Below, one piece after another: positions 9,743 to 22,660 of a DNA stretch of 64,000 bases (the stretch's first letter is position 1; the number at the start of each line of letters is the position of its first letter). A model generated the notes under the pieces. The model was not told the origin of the DNA, did not search any database, and worked only from the letters and a program-made list of their open reading frames with translations. Origin of the DNA: Henckelia pumila. Taxonomy: Eukaryota; Streptophyta; Magnoliopsida; Lamiales; Gesneriaceae. The DNA lies in contig NW_027331833.1 of the NCBI RefSeq assembly GCF_033568475.1, positions 2,852,001 to 2,916,000 of the forward strand, read 5' to 3'. The position numbers and the translations under genes are program-made.

Positions 9743-12700
9743 CTATTTTTTACCCCTTTTTGAAGCAATGTTTCTTTTGTTACGTGCATCACGTGTCTTG
9801 ATGCGTTTTGTATATTCTCCAAGAAGCTCGTCATCTTGTATGTTCATTGCATCGTCACGTGCTTCACTTCCCTCGGCTTCACGTCCCTTGGTAAAGTTTA
9901 TCTTTGAAGATGTGGATACGGTTGTGTGTGGTGCTTCCTTCTCGGCGTCAGCATACTTTGTCTTTCCTTTGATTAATGATCTTCGTTTTTTTATTTGGAA
10001 ATTGTTGGAATGAATTGAGTGTGGTTTTTGGATGCTTTCAACAATGATCGAAACCTTGTCTTCATAGTTTTTGACGTTGTTATCTAACTTGATTAGAAAC
10101 CCGTGGCTTTCTTTGTTATAGCTGATCATGTCACTGTTTTTCTGCATCGAAAAATTTGAGATTCATAATATTAGATCATATATATAGCTAGAATAATATG
10201 ATGGGGAAAAATAGTGTTATTTTCCTAGTGATTACTAATCTTTTGATCTTACCTGATTGCAATTTTTGATGTATTTTTCAATAGGAATACCAATGAACAA
10301 CGTGACAATTTTGCCAAACATAGTCACTCTTGCAATCCCAGTTTCATCTTCAATCAAGATATTAAGTTTATACCTGAAAGTGTATTCAATAGGTGCATTA
10401 GCATTCATTGTTATAAGGAAAACATAGAAGATTTGTTTTCGAGCTCTTTTATTGTTCCCTGAACACAGTAGTAGTTGTTCTAAAAAATATGAAAAAAAAA
10501 AAACAGATTTAGTTATATTCATCAGCAATGAAAAAGCCATGTTTTTTTTTTCCAAACAGAAGGTCTGATAATTGCGCAAGTGAGAATCGTTATTTATTGT
10601 CTCGGATGCAACAAAATGAGAATATGCAAGCAAGGAAACCGAACTTATCACTCACTAAGTAGCAATTAATGATAAATAATTAATATAATAATTATGATGT
10701 TTACATTTAAACACGATGAATAGGAGAATAAATTAAACTCACCATCTTGTAATAATCAAAACAATCCACATATAATAATACACATTATGCATATACATAT
10801 GTAATGACATATGGCCACGCAAAATTAATAGTAATAAATTTTTTCTTTAAAATACAACTAAAACCTTTATAAAAATGGAAATTAAAAAAATAAATATTGA
10901 TGTAACCATGTACAAATAAGGATGAAATTCATATTTTGCTCCTTTAAAAAGGTTCAAGGCTGATTATTAGTGTTAGATTAGTCATGGTAAGTTTATTCCA
11001 ATATAACTTTGCATAATACAAACGTCACTGATAAATTTAATTTGTTTCTCAATTCGGGAGCAGATTTTTCCAGCAATTTTTTATCGAGTGTAAAAATTTG
11101 CACTGATGTTTGAATGTATCTTGGAATCAAGTTTCGTGCTTAAAATTTTAGCATATTTTTTACTTTCTCTAACTCAAATAGATTGACATAAGAAATAACG
11201 AATGTAAGCATTCGAACCACAACGAAATTAGGAAATATATTTTTCATTTAAAACTTAATTAACAACCCAGGGCACAGTATGATGTCATAGGCAAAGGGAA
11301 AAACAAAGGCATAAAAAGATTACATTAACGGGGAACATCATGCTTGCATAAAAAATCATAAACCAAGCCACATAAGGTGGTCTGAGTAGAAGAGTAAACA
11401 CACTAAGATTAATGAAAAATAAGTTTTGCTATGTGTTGAGGTGCAAGACGTGAGATTCAGTTAAAGAAGAGCATGTGCAAATACATTCACGAGAATACCT
11501 CAATAAGTGTGTTTCTTTTTCTGGTAAGTTGTTCAATCGTCACTTTGTTCGCTTTCGCAAACTTTTTTCTTGTCCAAAGTCCGTGAACTCCATCTAGAGT
11601 GTTAGCCGATTGCAGCCTTGTCGTAGTAGAAATGATATTGAAAATAAACAATAGATTTAGATGATATGGTTGTATGTGAAATGTCTCAACAGCCCACCAA
11701 ACAACAGTTTGTTTTAGAATCGCTCATTAGCTCGGTGTAAATGTTTTGAGCTTGAGGTATTCTAATGTTGATGTTCATGATGAACCTTAATAAAAGTGTT
11801 ATTACCACTCGACTAGTTCAGTTGCTGCAGAGCATGACGGATCGATATAAACGAACGTTGTCATCGTAGACTTCAATTGGTAAACGTCTGAAAATGAAAG
11901 GGGAAAACAAAGTTATGATCTGTAAATTTGAGATAGATTAGAAAGATAGTGATGGTTAGTATAACTTAGGTGTGATTGCATTCTGAGATTGCATATAGCC
12001 ACAATAGGCGCACGACCCTCACTAATTCTCATTAGTTGACCTTCATTGACAGCTAAATCATCCCACAATCCAATAGTTATAATCTCGTACCTGTTGACAG
12101 ATTTAGGTACAAAAATGTATAGCAGAAAAAGTGTGGAGACTACAGAAGTTAAATGTTGCTAAAGTTTTTTTATCTTGTGTGTGTTTGATGATTGTTAATC
12201 ATTACTAACCGTTCATTCATGAGGAAGATTTCTCTTATATATCCAGTTGTTCCAGTCTTTGGTTTGTGGAAATGACGAAGTCGCCGAATGATTTTTAGAA
12301 AACCAATTATATCTGCGGAGTACTCGAGTGTTAAGTATTACATGGATAAGTGTTTGTAATAACAGTGTAGACTTCAGCTTACGTTGTTCTTCGTTTCCAT
12401 TAATAGCAAGAGTAATTTCATCAAATCTCTTGAATTTGATGTCAGGTGGCAGCGTAGGCCGAATAGCTTGAAATTCAGTAACCACACTTCTTGTTTGGAC
12501 AGTAAGTTCGAGACTGGGGTTGACATTAGCATATCTTGAATCGATTTTCTTCACTAATGGATTACAAAGAAAATATGTTTTATTGGTGTGCATCAATGTT
12601 TTAAATTACGGAATCACGTCGGAAAACATAAGTGCGTGAATCATTGTCCCCTAGAAAAACACAGAGCTGTCGTGAACAAACAGGCCTCGAAACACAAATA

Positions 12701-13021
12701 GTTATAAGAAACATGTTAATGTTGCCCAATTCAGTTGAATGAAGTGATATTTAAAAGTATTGAGGATGATTATGTTTCGATAGAATAAATGACATTACGA
12801 TTCTTTGTCGGATTATATAATCGACATACCTGTTTGTCCATCAAGATTAACTTTCTGATGGTCAGCGAATTTTTTTTTGTTTTGGTTTCATAGCCTTGTC
12901 GAAGAATGAGAGCTTCGATGACGACATTCGTTTGATTTTCCTTCAGATCTTTGATCATTACAATGTTGGTTGTTTCCATGTCAGATTCTTGGCTGTGAGA
13001 ATTTCTGTTGAATGTTTCCAT
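9743..13021 (-). pseudogene. RPA70-like single-strand DNA-binding protein gene of the Helitron (broken)
   Basis: Exon-like pieces in order on the minus strand match the layout of RPA large subunits. Piece 1 (12830-13021, ATG at 13021) has IKDLKENQTNVVIEA and ends LILMDKQ at a GT donor. Piece 2 starts at 12650 after an AG acceptor (GTMIHALMFSDVIP) and has an in-frame TAA at 12606-12608 where relatives have an aromatic residue. It continues with TYFLCNPLVKKI and FKRFDEI. Piece 3 (about 11975-12090) reads ITIGLWDDLAVNEGQ and PIVAICNLRM, the second OB fold. A short piece near 11820-11870 reads TFVYIDPSCSAATELVEW. The piece around 10235-10460 has EYTFRYKLNILIEDETG, like the RPA C-terminal OB fold. 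The last exon (10146 down to 9743) is a basic tail. Plant Helitrons often carry such a gene. The stop makes this copy probably non-functional. Confidence 0.75.
10560..11415 (-). repeat. Segment duplicated at 24175-25216
   Basis: Long stretches recur in the same order and orientation about 13.7 kb away. Examples are gcaagcaaggaaacc, tccacatataataatac, catatacatatgtaatgaca, and ccacgcaaaattaat. Similarity seems to run to aagccacat...ggt near 11400. The copy here lies across the 3' half of the RPA-like gene; the other lies upstream of the Rep-helicase gene. Confidence 0.7.
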
Positions 13022-15639
13022 TTGCAAATCTTGCTTGCTTTATTGCTTCGTGTTTCTTGTTGGTTTTAATTCCAAATTTTATTTGCTATATATATTAAGT
13101 TAATTGTATTTGAACAGACATTCCTCAATTAATTCGACCAAATAAAGTACTATAAAATATAATTCTTTTAGTCATACAAACTATAATTTTCTCCATAATC
13201 GTATCAAGTCTCTTGGTAGTGGGAACCGTTGAATTGCTTGAGTAAGTAACGTATCTGTAAGAATCAGAAAGGGTAACGAGTTTAATTGAATTAAGCTCAT
13301 GCATTTGTAAGGGTTAATTTTGATATATCGGTTCCACTATTATTTTTTGTTAATGCTGTAATTTTTTTTTGGTTGTATACTGGAACGTTTTAAATTATTT
13401 GGCCAAAAAAAAAGTGATAATAATAAGCACTAAGTAAAAAATAAATAATGCCACATATAATCATGATATGAAAAAAGTAAAATGAAATGTTATGTTTTTA
13501 AAAAATATATATTTAGAGAAATAAAATTTTTGAGTTGAGGCTAGAAATCTAGCGAGATAAATTATTTGTTTAAGTGTATGAAGAATGTTTTAATTGAGAT
13601 ATAGGTGTATGAATTGTGTATAATTAATATGTATTATTGATATATAATAGGTAACTGAAATATAACAAAATGACGTTCATAATATATACGGATCAAATGT
13701 TCGTGAACCAATACAAAAGGGAAAAAGAAAAAGAAAAATGAAATAAAATGTTTTTTTTTTTTTTCTAATAAGGACGTAATTCGTAGTTCATTTTCTAAAA
13801 AACGAAATATTAATTTTATTATTATTCTATTAATTCCAAATTTCGTTATATAATAGTTTTTCTAAGAAATTTTGAGTTCAAATTTATTTGTAAAAATCAA
13901 TGTTTTATTTAAAAAAATGGAAGAGTAAATTTCATTATTCTTTTAATTTAAAAAATTGAGTGCAATATGAAATTGTTTCTTTATGTGATACATGATTAGA
14001 TATAGATTCATAAAATTACTGGGACAAATTTTTTATTATCAAAAATCTTAAAATTTGTAAAATTATATGCTCACGCTTCGAGCATTCAAAGTGATAATAT
14101 ATATATATATATATATCAATTTGGAAATATTTATGAGAACAGTTATTTTTAAATTTTCATGCTATATTTTGAATTTATAAAGTTATAATAAAAATACTCG
14201 TGAGTGTAAAAGTAACCATACGTTGAATGAGTATTCATTAATGGAGGAACAAAAAATATATACCATTTTGATTTCTTTATGAAAACGATATTTTTAATTG
14301 TTCACGATATATTTTGAAGTTATAAAATTATATTCACAATTCTCGTATGAATTATTTTTTAAAAAAATTATTGTAAATGTAATGATTTATTTAAATTAAA
14401 AAAAGAGTGCAATATAAAAATACTATTATATGGATAAGATAGTGGAACCATATATTAGTATTAGTTTTGGTAGAGATGAATACATAACTAAGTTTGAGTT
14501 TAGAAATGTAGTAGAAATAATTGACATGCGCGCAATTCAATATTCAAAAATTATATTTGTTCCCATATTTTTGGTCGGAAAGAAATAGATAGAAAATAAA
14601 TATATCAAATATAATGTTTTTATGGCAACAATTATTTTTGAATTTTCATCATATATTTTGAGTTAAAAAGTTATATTCATAATCCCTGCTATTGAAAAAG
14701 TAGTTGTAAGTTAAATACATATTAATTAATGGAAGATTGATAGTTGGTAAACACGAATAAACTTGTAATGTATTTTAAAAAAAAAACATACAGAAATATA
14801 AAAATATCTTAAATTATTTTTAAGTAACTTAGATGTAATTGAATTTTTTTTTCACGTAATAAATTATTTATTAGTATTTTTAAAATTATGCATACATATG
14901 TCGTTACAGTAAAATATTTTGGATAAAAAATACAGTTTTTTTTTAAAAAAAAATTAGTAAATTTAATATTTACTTAAAAAAAGGAATATGTATAAATACT
15001 TCGTTACAGTAAAATATTTTGGAAAAAAAATACGGTTGTTTTTATAAAAAAATTTGTATATTTAATTTTTACTTTTTGAAAAAAGATTGTAAAATTAAAG
15101 TAAAAACACGAAGCAAATCGTAACTTTGTTTTAAAAAAAACATAAGAAATTATTATAGTTTTTCTCATAATTATATTTTAGAAACATTAGATAATATTAA
15201 AATATTTTAAATTATTTTAAGTAAATATATATAATATTAATATAATACATTATAGATACTTGTATTAAAAAATGGAGTGTGAATTTAATGAATAATTTTT
15301 TAAAAATGGACTGTAATATAAAAATATTTGTTACGTGATCTATTATCAGATATAGATTGTTTCGATCAATGGAAATGTATTTAAATATTAATAATGTAAA
15401 AATTATTTGTTTACACTTTTGGTAGTCAAAGTAACAAACAAAAAATATATATCATTTGAATATTTTATTTGAGTGATCTAAATAGGAGTCTCGTTTCACG
15501 TAATTGAACTTTTAGACAATGTTATAAAAGTTTTTGTCTTATATTTATCTTCCTTGAAGCCGCATTTTATTTATTTATGCTTCTATCTATGCACATCATA
15601 TTCTTCACCCAATACTTTTTTATTCCCTTCACTCGAAAA
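13022..15639. other. AT-rich non-coding part of the Helitron
   Basis: No gene seen. It contains a (TA)n tract at about 14097-14117 and several degenerate near-repeats of the type gaattttcat-atatattttga-gttataaa (about 14140, 14290 and 14640). A block at about 14450-14575 is similar to 16826-16965. Confidence 0.6.
14450..14575 (+). repeat. Direct repeat, left copy (pairs with 16826-16965)
   Basis: Shares blocks such as atattagt-ttttggt, aagtttgagtt, agaaatgtag, ataattgacatgc and gtgcaattcaatatt with 16826-16965 in the same orientation. The pair brackets the plastid-type gene fragment. Confidence 0.6.
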
Positions 15640-16731
15640 ATGGCCACTCTTCTTGCGATTTCGTACTCTCCGAAGCTGAACACTCCACACTCTCGTAGAT
15701 TAGCGATAAATTCGTCTTCTTCACCTTTCGTGTCTTGCATGGTAAATGAGGTGAGCTAGTCTCATCAAAACTGGGTTCATCAGTAGATTTCTTTTATCTT
15801 CTCTTATGATGTTTTTTCTTGTCGATTTAACGATTTCTTCCCCTGTCTAATGCTTCTGTTTTTATCTTATTTCATTTGAGTTGGCGTTTAGTGATATGAT
15901 TTTGAAATAATCGGTATTGATTAACATTGCAAATTATAAGATTTGTTGTAGGGCGAGGGACATTAGCAGCGGACACAAATTAAAAGAAAGTGAAAAATTT
16001 GCTGTGAATAAGGAGAGCAATTGCTACAAGAACTTCATCACATTAGATCGAAGTGAGTTGCAATCACTCTTAGATGGATTAATTCCAGCCAGGCTTTATG
16101 ATGTAGATAGTTGCCGTTGGTAAAAATGTTTAGGATATTACAATGAAATAAGAGATGCAAGATCTAGGCCAGAAGGTATATCCTGTCCCATGCCTTGGTA
16201 AAGCAATCTGTAGCTTGGTCATTCTACTATTGTAAGAAAATTATACAACCTGGAAGAAGCTGGAATAATATTTTTCCCAATGAATTATGACATACCTCCT
16301 GTCTCTAGTGTATTCGTGAATTATTAGAAAGAAAAAAAAACAAAGTAATATATCATAGATGACAAAATGTTATTCGATCTTATTTTGTCTCATACATATT
16401 TTTTTATGGTTGTTACTTAAGAACTTGTGATCATATGATTTTCATTTTTTGCTTAACTGCTATGAAGACTGTGGATCCATTGAACTGTGTAAATCTCTAT
16501 GTATAACAGGGAAACATTAAGTCATTCGCGAGCAAGAATGAATTGGTAGACACGACACAGGACATGGTTGTTCGTATGGAATGGGATTGGAGATACCTTT
16601 TGGTTCCTGGAGTTGAGAATAATCAATTATATGAATTACGATTACAGACACCAAAAAAGGTATTCATGGAAGAGGAGAATGATCTTCGCTCCATTATGGA
16701 TTCCTTCAGGGTGAATAAAGTGGTTGCTTGA
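15640..16731 (+). pseudogene. Fragment of a plastid-targeted protein-like gene, possibly PsbP-like (captured in Helitron)
   Basis: Three exon-like pieces on the + strand, opposite to the Helitron genes. The first (ATG 15640 to donor after 15750) starts MATLLAISYSPKLNTPHSRR and is Ser/Arg-rich and acid-poor, like a chloroplast transit peptide. The second (about 15952-16119, AG before and GT after) is open for ARDISSGHKLKESEKF and beyond, but only in a frame that does not match the phase left by exon 1. The third (16510 to TGA at 16729-16731) reads DMVVRMEWDWRYLLVPG, NNQLYELRLQTPKKVF and DLRSIMDSFRVNKV. The pattern of an LYEL strand followed by a MDSFRV helix is like the end of PsbP-fold thylakoid proteins, but I am not certain. 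The mismatched phases suggest missing pieces, so it is treated as a fragment. Confidence 0.4.
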
Positions 16732-16825
16732 TGCTGATCCTTTTGGAAGCTATTTTCCATTTTTTTATTTGTTAAAGCAATCAAAGTTTCTGTATCTTTT
16801 GGTAATCTCTTTCTTTAAGATTGTG

Positions 16826-16965
16826 GAACTATATATTAGTTTTGGTTAAATGAATGCAAAAGTTAAGTTTGAGTTGAGAAATGTAGAGATAATTGACATG
16901 CACAATGTTCAAAAAGATGTGCAATTCAATATTTGAAAATCATATTTGTCCCATATTTTTCAAGT
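16826..16965 (+). repeat. Direct repeat, right copy (pairs with 14450-14575)
   Basis: See the left copy. This copy follows directly after the plastid-type fragment and includes ataattgacatgc and gtgcaattcaatatttgaaa. Confidence 0.6.
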
Positions 16966-17150
16966 GTTGGACATTCTAATTTTATAAACAAGATTCATAC
17001 CAAATCCATGATTTCTTCAAAAGCTGAAAGTCCATTCCCATTATTTTTTTGTCAGAGCAGCAATGCGTGAACAAATAAAATAACGAGCTTCTGATATGAT
17101 TAATAGATACTTCACATAGAAGTAACTTTTATGTACGACAAACATAGTTT

Positions 17151-17870
17151 TTAAACCATTTGCAAGAGTTTGATACACCTAGATGAATTGGCAGTAACCA
17201 CCATATTTGATTTGCCTCTCCAACAAACTTTCAAAACGAACTGTCCATTTGTATCTTCAGTCTTCTTACCAGTTATGGAATCAATGGAACCAAATTTGTG
17301 GGAGGTAATGAGCATTGGTAAAGATTTGTAATAGGCAAATACCTGCAGATCATTTACATTGTCATTTAAAATTTGAAGATTGGTAAGATTCAGCAAAATT
17401 CCTATATGAACATATGATAGCCAGAACTATGAGGCTATATACTTTGGGCAAGTAATAAACTATTCCTGTTGTTAAGAGACTGGGTAATATAGCAGGATAG
17501 AAGTCACAAGCACGAGTAGACACCAGGAAAAAAGAAAAACATGTTGAAGCATATTGAATAATTTTTATGAATGGTGGCTTAGTGGAGCTTATAGTACAAT
17601 TTTAAGATAGAGTATCAAAATAAAGAAAACCATGGACAATGGACATGTATGATAAAGAGTGCCAAAGGAAATCAGTAGAAACCATAACTAACAGCTAAAA
17701 AGGCCAATAAATTTAACTTTAGTTGTAACTGATCACAACACATGATTCTCTCCAATTCTTTTTTGTTATCACATCAACTATAAGGACGGTGAGAGTTTAA
17801 ATAGACAACCACCTTGTTTGTTTTAGAACCACATGTAGTATCCATCATGAGCTGATAGAGCCACAAACTT
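17151..17870 (-). pseudogene. C-terminal fragment of a SPA/COP1-type WD40 gene, frameshifted
   Basis: Two exons on the minus strand. The first (17813-17870) lies between a ctcttacag acceptor and a GT donor. It begins FVALSAHDGY, then loses about two bases and resumes as TCGSKTNK in another frame. The second (17151-17342, acceptor gatctgcag) reads [19 protein letters not shown], then [18 protein letters not shown] and [14 protein letters not shown] before the stop. This is the final blade of the WD40 propeller of SPA1-family partners of the COP1 ubiquitin ligase, whose members have GYIACGSETNEV, SYKFGS, VCWR and ANS at matching places. Only the last two exons are present, next to the Rep-helicase 3' end and on the same strand, so it looks like a gene piece caught by the Helitron. 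With the frameshift it should not make a working protein. Confidence 0.75.
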
Positions 17871-20800
17871 CTGTAAGAGCAGATAGCAGAGTTAGGCAAC
17901 AAGCATTTTCCTAAGAAATAAAAGATGACCATATAAAGCAGAGTCATGACCAACCTTGTCAAACAGTAAGTCTTGTAATCAGCAGCTAATACCTATGCAA
18001 ATTTCCTCTGGTTAAAGTAAGTACAATTCGGTAAAATGCATCTTTGACAGCACAGGAGAACAGAGTCAGAGTTGATCATATAACAATTTTCACAAGCAAA
18101 CAAAGCTTTAAAAAATAGATAAAGAAAAGAAACTCATGAACAAAAATTTACCAAATGTCAAGTGCAGATAAAAAGATCTCAATGGCGACTATAATTAAAA
18201 ATGCTATGAAGCAGATGTTTGTGAACAACATTTCTTGTTTCGGATTCATCATTACCATTGGACATATCTGGTTTTATAAAGACATGGGTATTCTTTATTG
18301 ATATTCCTCTAGACAGAGCAGCATAAAGTTGTCCATGTGAGAAGACTGGCTCTGGTAAGTACACCCCAACAACTGGAATTGTTTGACCTTGCGATTTGTT
18401 GATTGTCATAGCAAAACACAAGCGTATAGGAAATTGTTTCCTCTTGAATTGGAATGGATAACCCTCGTTTTCAGATGGAGAGAGAGGTATTTGAGGTATC
18501 AAGACCATTTTCCCAGCAGGTTGTCCAACCGAGATTTCTGCATAGATAACATTATTACGAAATTCTCGGCAAACCATTCTAGTACCATTGCACATACCAT
18601 CAGAGGGATCTAAATTCCTAAGCAACATGATAGGACAATGTTTTTTAAGTACGAGCCAGTGAGGAGGTAAACCATTGAGTGTTAAACCATTCAAGAACTC
18701 TTCTGGATACGAATTATGTGTGTCATCGATTGCTTCATCAAAGCTAAGGAATTGAATGGCTTCTCCAGGGAACAATGATATAATTTTTTCATTCAACGTA
18801 TCGACATATGTATTTTTTGTCGATAGAATAGCTCGATCAGTCATGTATGTTGATGAAAGATAATTATCATATAACCATTTGTAAACACTATCTATCATTT
18901 TATTTTTTGATACTTCAATGCTTTCTTGGGATACTTTTGTTAAGATCTGTGATGGGAGTTTGATATTTCCATTGTCATCCTCAGGCTCCTCTCCTGTACC
19001 CACTCTTAGCAAGAAATCACAAAAAACACGATCATTTTTAGCGCACATGTTTTCGTGAAGAAGAATGATTTTCATACACGGAAACAAATGTGACCGAATA
19101 AGGCTTCCATCAATAGTTTCGTCAATTGTTGCTCTAGGAGTAACAGGAAGAACTTGCATAAAATCCCCTCCTAATAATACAACCTGTCCACCAAACGGTT
19201 CTTTATTGCCAACAATGTCTTGCAAAGTATGGTCAACAGCTTCTATTGCATATCGTCTACACATCGGAGCTTCGTCCCAAACAATAAGTCTTGTTAAACG
19301 TAGCAGATCAGCAAGACCACTCTGCTTCGATATTGTGCAGTAACTATTTGCATGCAGCTCAATTGGGATCTTGAAGCGGGAGTGCGCTGTCCGACCGCCC
19401 GGTAGAATAGAAGCTGCGACGCCAGGCGTAGCATTGGCAAGAGCAATCATTTCGCGCAATCGAACAGTTGTGAGAATAGCTCGATACAAGTATGTTTTGC
19501 CAGTTCCTCCAAGCCCATTAACAAAGAACAGCCCACCAGAGTTCCCATCAACACACTTCATGATCATTTCATAAGCTTTCGCTTGAGCATGATTGAGATT
19601 CTGGTGAGCAAGCAGATCACTTGAAGGTATTGGGACAGACTTTTCATCCATTACTTCTCTGGACTCGACCAAAAAATGTCCTCTTGATAGCATCGGCGGC
19701 AGTTTTGGAAGATCATACATGCTTGCGTTTCTACCCATGCTTTCCAAAAAATTACTCACACATCGGAGTGTCTCATACATTATCTCCACGTCATTTTCCA
19801 GCCCACTGTTTTGAAAATCCTCAGACAAAGATTGGTGAAAAGTGTCCCATAAGGTACGCACATCAGTCGGCTGACAGTGCACAAGTATTGTCGCAAATAG
19901 TCTCCGCAAAGCATAAGGCATTTGAAAATCAATGGCTTCATTAAGATATTGGAAACTACTTTTATCACACTCCAGTAGCCCTCTAAGCTGTGCTGATTCT
20001 TTGAACGTAGAACAAAGGCTTGCACCAACAGTCAATAAATTGTCATAAGAAGTAGGGCCTCGAACGTGAAGTAACAAAAGACGTAAGTAGTACCTTTCAC
20101 CTTCAATTGGATTAGCAGCATTCACCCGGCCAATGGATTTCCCTTGCTTTCTTTTATTCCATGCTCGATTCCTACTATCCCACACAAAATAGCGAGGAAA
20201 TTCAGAATACAAAAACTGTCTTGCTTCAATGTTTTGACAACATGTTAAAAAATATTATGTTAGCATTGTTTTCTCCACATGTTCCGAATCCAATACAGTC
20301 CTCAAGTTTTGATGTTTCCAGAATGTAATACATTGTTGGTTGGGTAGATGCAAAGGTAAATTAATAACTGGAGGAGAAATATCATTCAAATTGAATTCAA
20401 AAATCCTCCACATTGCCTCGGGAGCAGAAACCCAGCAAGCATCTTGAAAGGACTTTATTTCGTCGACAAACGTGCTTGAGCCAGAAGGAGAAACATGGAT
20501 CGATATCTTGTCATGCCCTTTATAGATGTATTTGTACAGGTATTTCACTGCTTTCAGTCCGGAGCAAACCTCAACATTGATATGACAGTCATAACGATAT
20601 AACAAGTAAGGGTTATAAGGGACAACCCACTGGGAGTTCAATGGACAACCCCGAACCTCTACGAAAAAGCCATTTTCTCTTCTCAACATCGATATGACAG
20701 TCATGCCCTTGTATTGTATGAGCCGAGTGGGGGCGAGGGTAGTGATGTTTGCATCGGCCATTAACCATGCAAGGGCAGCTTCTATTCAAACGACCACAGG

Positions 20801-22210
20801 GCCCATGCATCATATGGCGTGAAACCAAGTTAAACAGATGTGGGAATAAAACCTTATCAGGGAGTTCTGCAGAAACATATCTATCGTATACATCCGCTGA
20901 AGCAATCTTAAACTCGGAGTCCAGTATGAGAAGAAAATGACAGTGTGGTAGACCTCTTTTCTGGAACTCAATTACATAAACATATGCTATGACAGAGCCA
21001 AAAAAATTTTCCTTGATAATCTGATTTTTCAGATCAACCAACTTTGCACGAAATACACGTGAAACTAAATCAGGCCTGTCATGCGAGGTTTGACCAGGAA
21101 ACAAATGATTCTTGATCTCAGGCCATTCGGGGTTGCAAGTCATTGTAATGAATAGATCTGGTTTCCCAAAATTTCTAACCAATGCCATTGCATCAAGATA
21201 CCTCCGACGCATGTCCCTCGGCCCTCCGATAAAAGATGAAGGCAGAACCACACGATGGCCAACTTCTCCACCACGTGTTTCTCCACCGACTACACTATCA
21301 ACAATGCCTTGATATAATTCTGATCTGATCTCTGCTTGATTTCGTCTGTAGTAATCAAGTCTAGTAGTTTCTAGCTTAATATACATGTCAACAACATACT
21401 GCTGCAATAACCGGCCACCATACAACAATAGTGAAGGTGCATTTTCTCGTATCTGGAGTCTATAACAATAATATTCCCGGCACGACACCATCCTATCATT
21501 TTTTCCCCGAACGACTGGAACAAAATTGAAAGAAAAACACAAACAAGATCAAACATTTTGCATGCAGGACACTGCTATATTGACAAAAGCAGACAAGTTA
21601 GATAAAATAAAATGTTACCATGACTTTCGCTTGCAACAATCTGATCGAAAGTAGAAACACCTTGAGATAACAGAACATTTCGGGCAATAAACGAACTGCG
21701 TGAATCTCCTAAAAATTTCAAAATGTGTTGTTGCCAACCACAATCACCATAAGGAAAAAAAAGAGGATATTGTAGTGGATCATAACAACCAAAATAGTGT
21801 TTGATTTGATGGGTATCACCATGATTTCCTCGAACAATTATATCTCTATCGTAAGGGATATTAGAGTTATCGTTGCCCTCAACCCAGATCGCTGCAACTT
21901 GATCAGCTGAAGGGGAATTATAACACCGTTGATCAACAAGAACGTTCTTTCTTATATGCAACCGAACATCTCGGATAGATGTGCAATCATTTATTCTCCG
22001 AAGGAGTTCCGCATAAGGATTATGTTTCATGATATCCATCAATAATATCATAGTGGCTTCATCAATAACTTCGGTATTCACTACAGACATTCTATTGCGC
22101 AACTCATTATCATTATCCCAAAAATAGAGCTGAAAATATTTTGGTTTCCCCTCTTCGGGAACCAGTGGAGGCAATGAATGAAAAACTTGCCCAGAAGCGC
22201 GGAACGTGTA

Positions 22211-22590
22211 TGTGACGCCCGGGGCTGAGGAGGCAGGGAGTGATCGCCGGTGCCAAGAGGTTGCACGGACAATGAGCGGCTCCTGGTAGGCTTCTAGGTG
22301 GAGGGAGACATGAATGAACCGATCCCGTGCCGGAATGAGAGGGGATTCTGAGACTGTGTAGGTATGGGACTACATAGTTGAGGAGGGTTTAAAAGATTTC
22401 ATATGTACTGCTCATATCAAGAAGGTGCATCTTCTTTTCAGAAGCTCATCACATAAGAACTCCAAAGTTAAGCGTGCTTGACTTGGGGCAATTATAGGAT
22501 GGGTGACCCCCTGGGAAATTTTCCAGGGTCCGTGTGAGTGAGGACATAAGCACGCTGAAAAGACCCGTCTTGATACAGTGGGGCGTTACA
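22211..22590 (+). repeat. Cassandra 5' LTR
   Basis: 380 bp, TG..CA termini. It carries 5S-like sequence at about 22444-22520 and is nearly identical to 22661-23040. Confidence 0.93.
22444..22520 (+). promoter_or_regulatory. 5S rRNA-derived Pol III promoter region in Cassandra LTR
   Basis: The segment reads gaactccaaagttaagcgtg then taggatgggtgacc and cctgggaa. These correspond in order to the internal control region (A box, intermediate element, C box) of plant 5S rRNA genes, with small changes. The matching block in the other LTR is at about 22894-22970. It is a derived sequence, not a 5S gene: the 5' part of 5S and its normal terminator are missing. Confidence 0.85.
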
Positions 22591-22660
22591 AATGGTATCA
22601 AAGCCGACCTCTCTTAGTACGGTATGGTTCGGGGACGAACCAAGCGGAAGCTGGTGGGCA

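Noticed and set aside
22447-22520. 5S rRNA gene
   Set aside because: Only the 3' two thirds resembles 5S, there are two copies exactly in the LTRs of a TRIM, and the normal 5' end and terminator are missing. It is a Cassandra LTR component.
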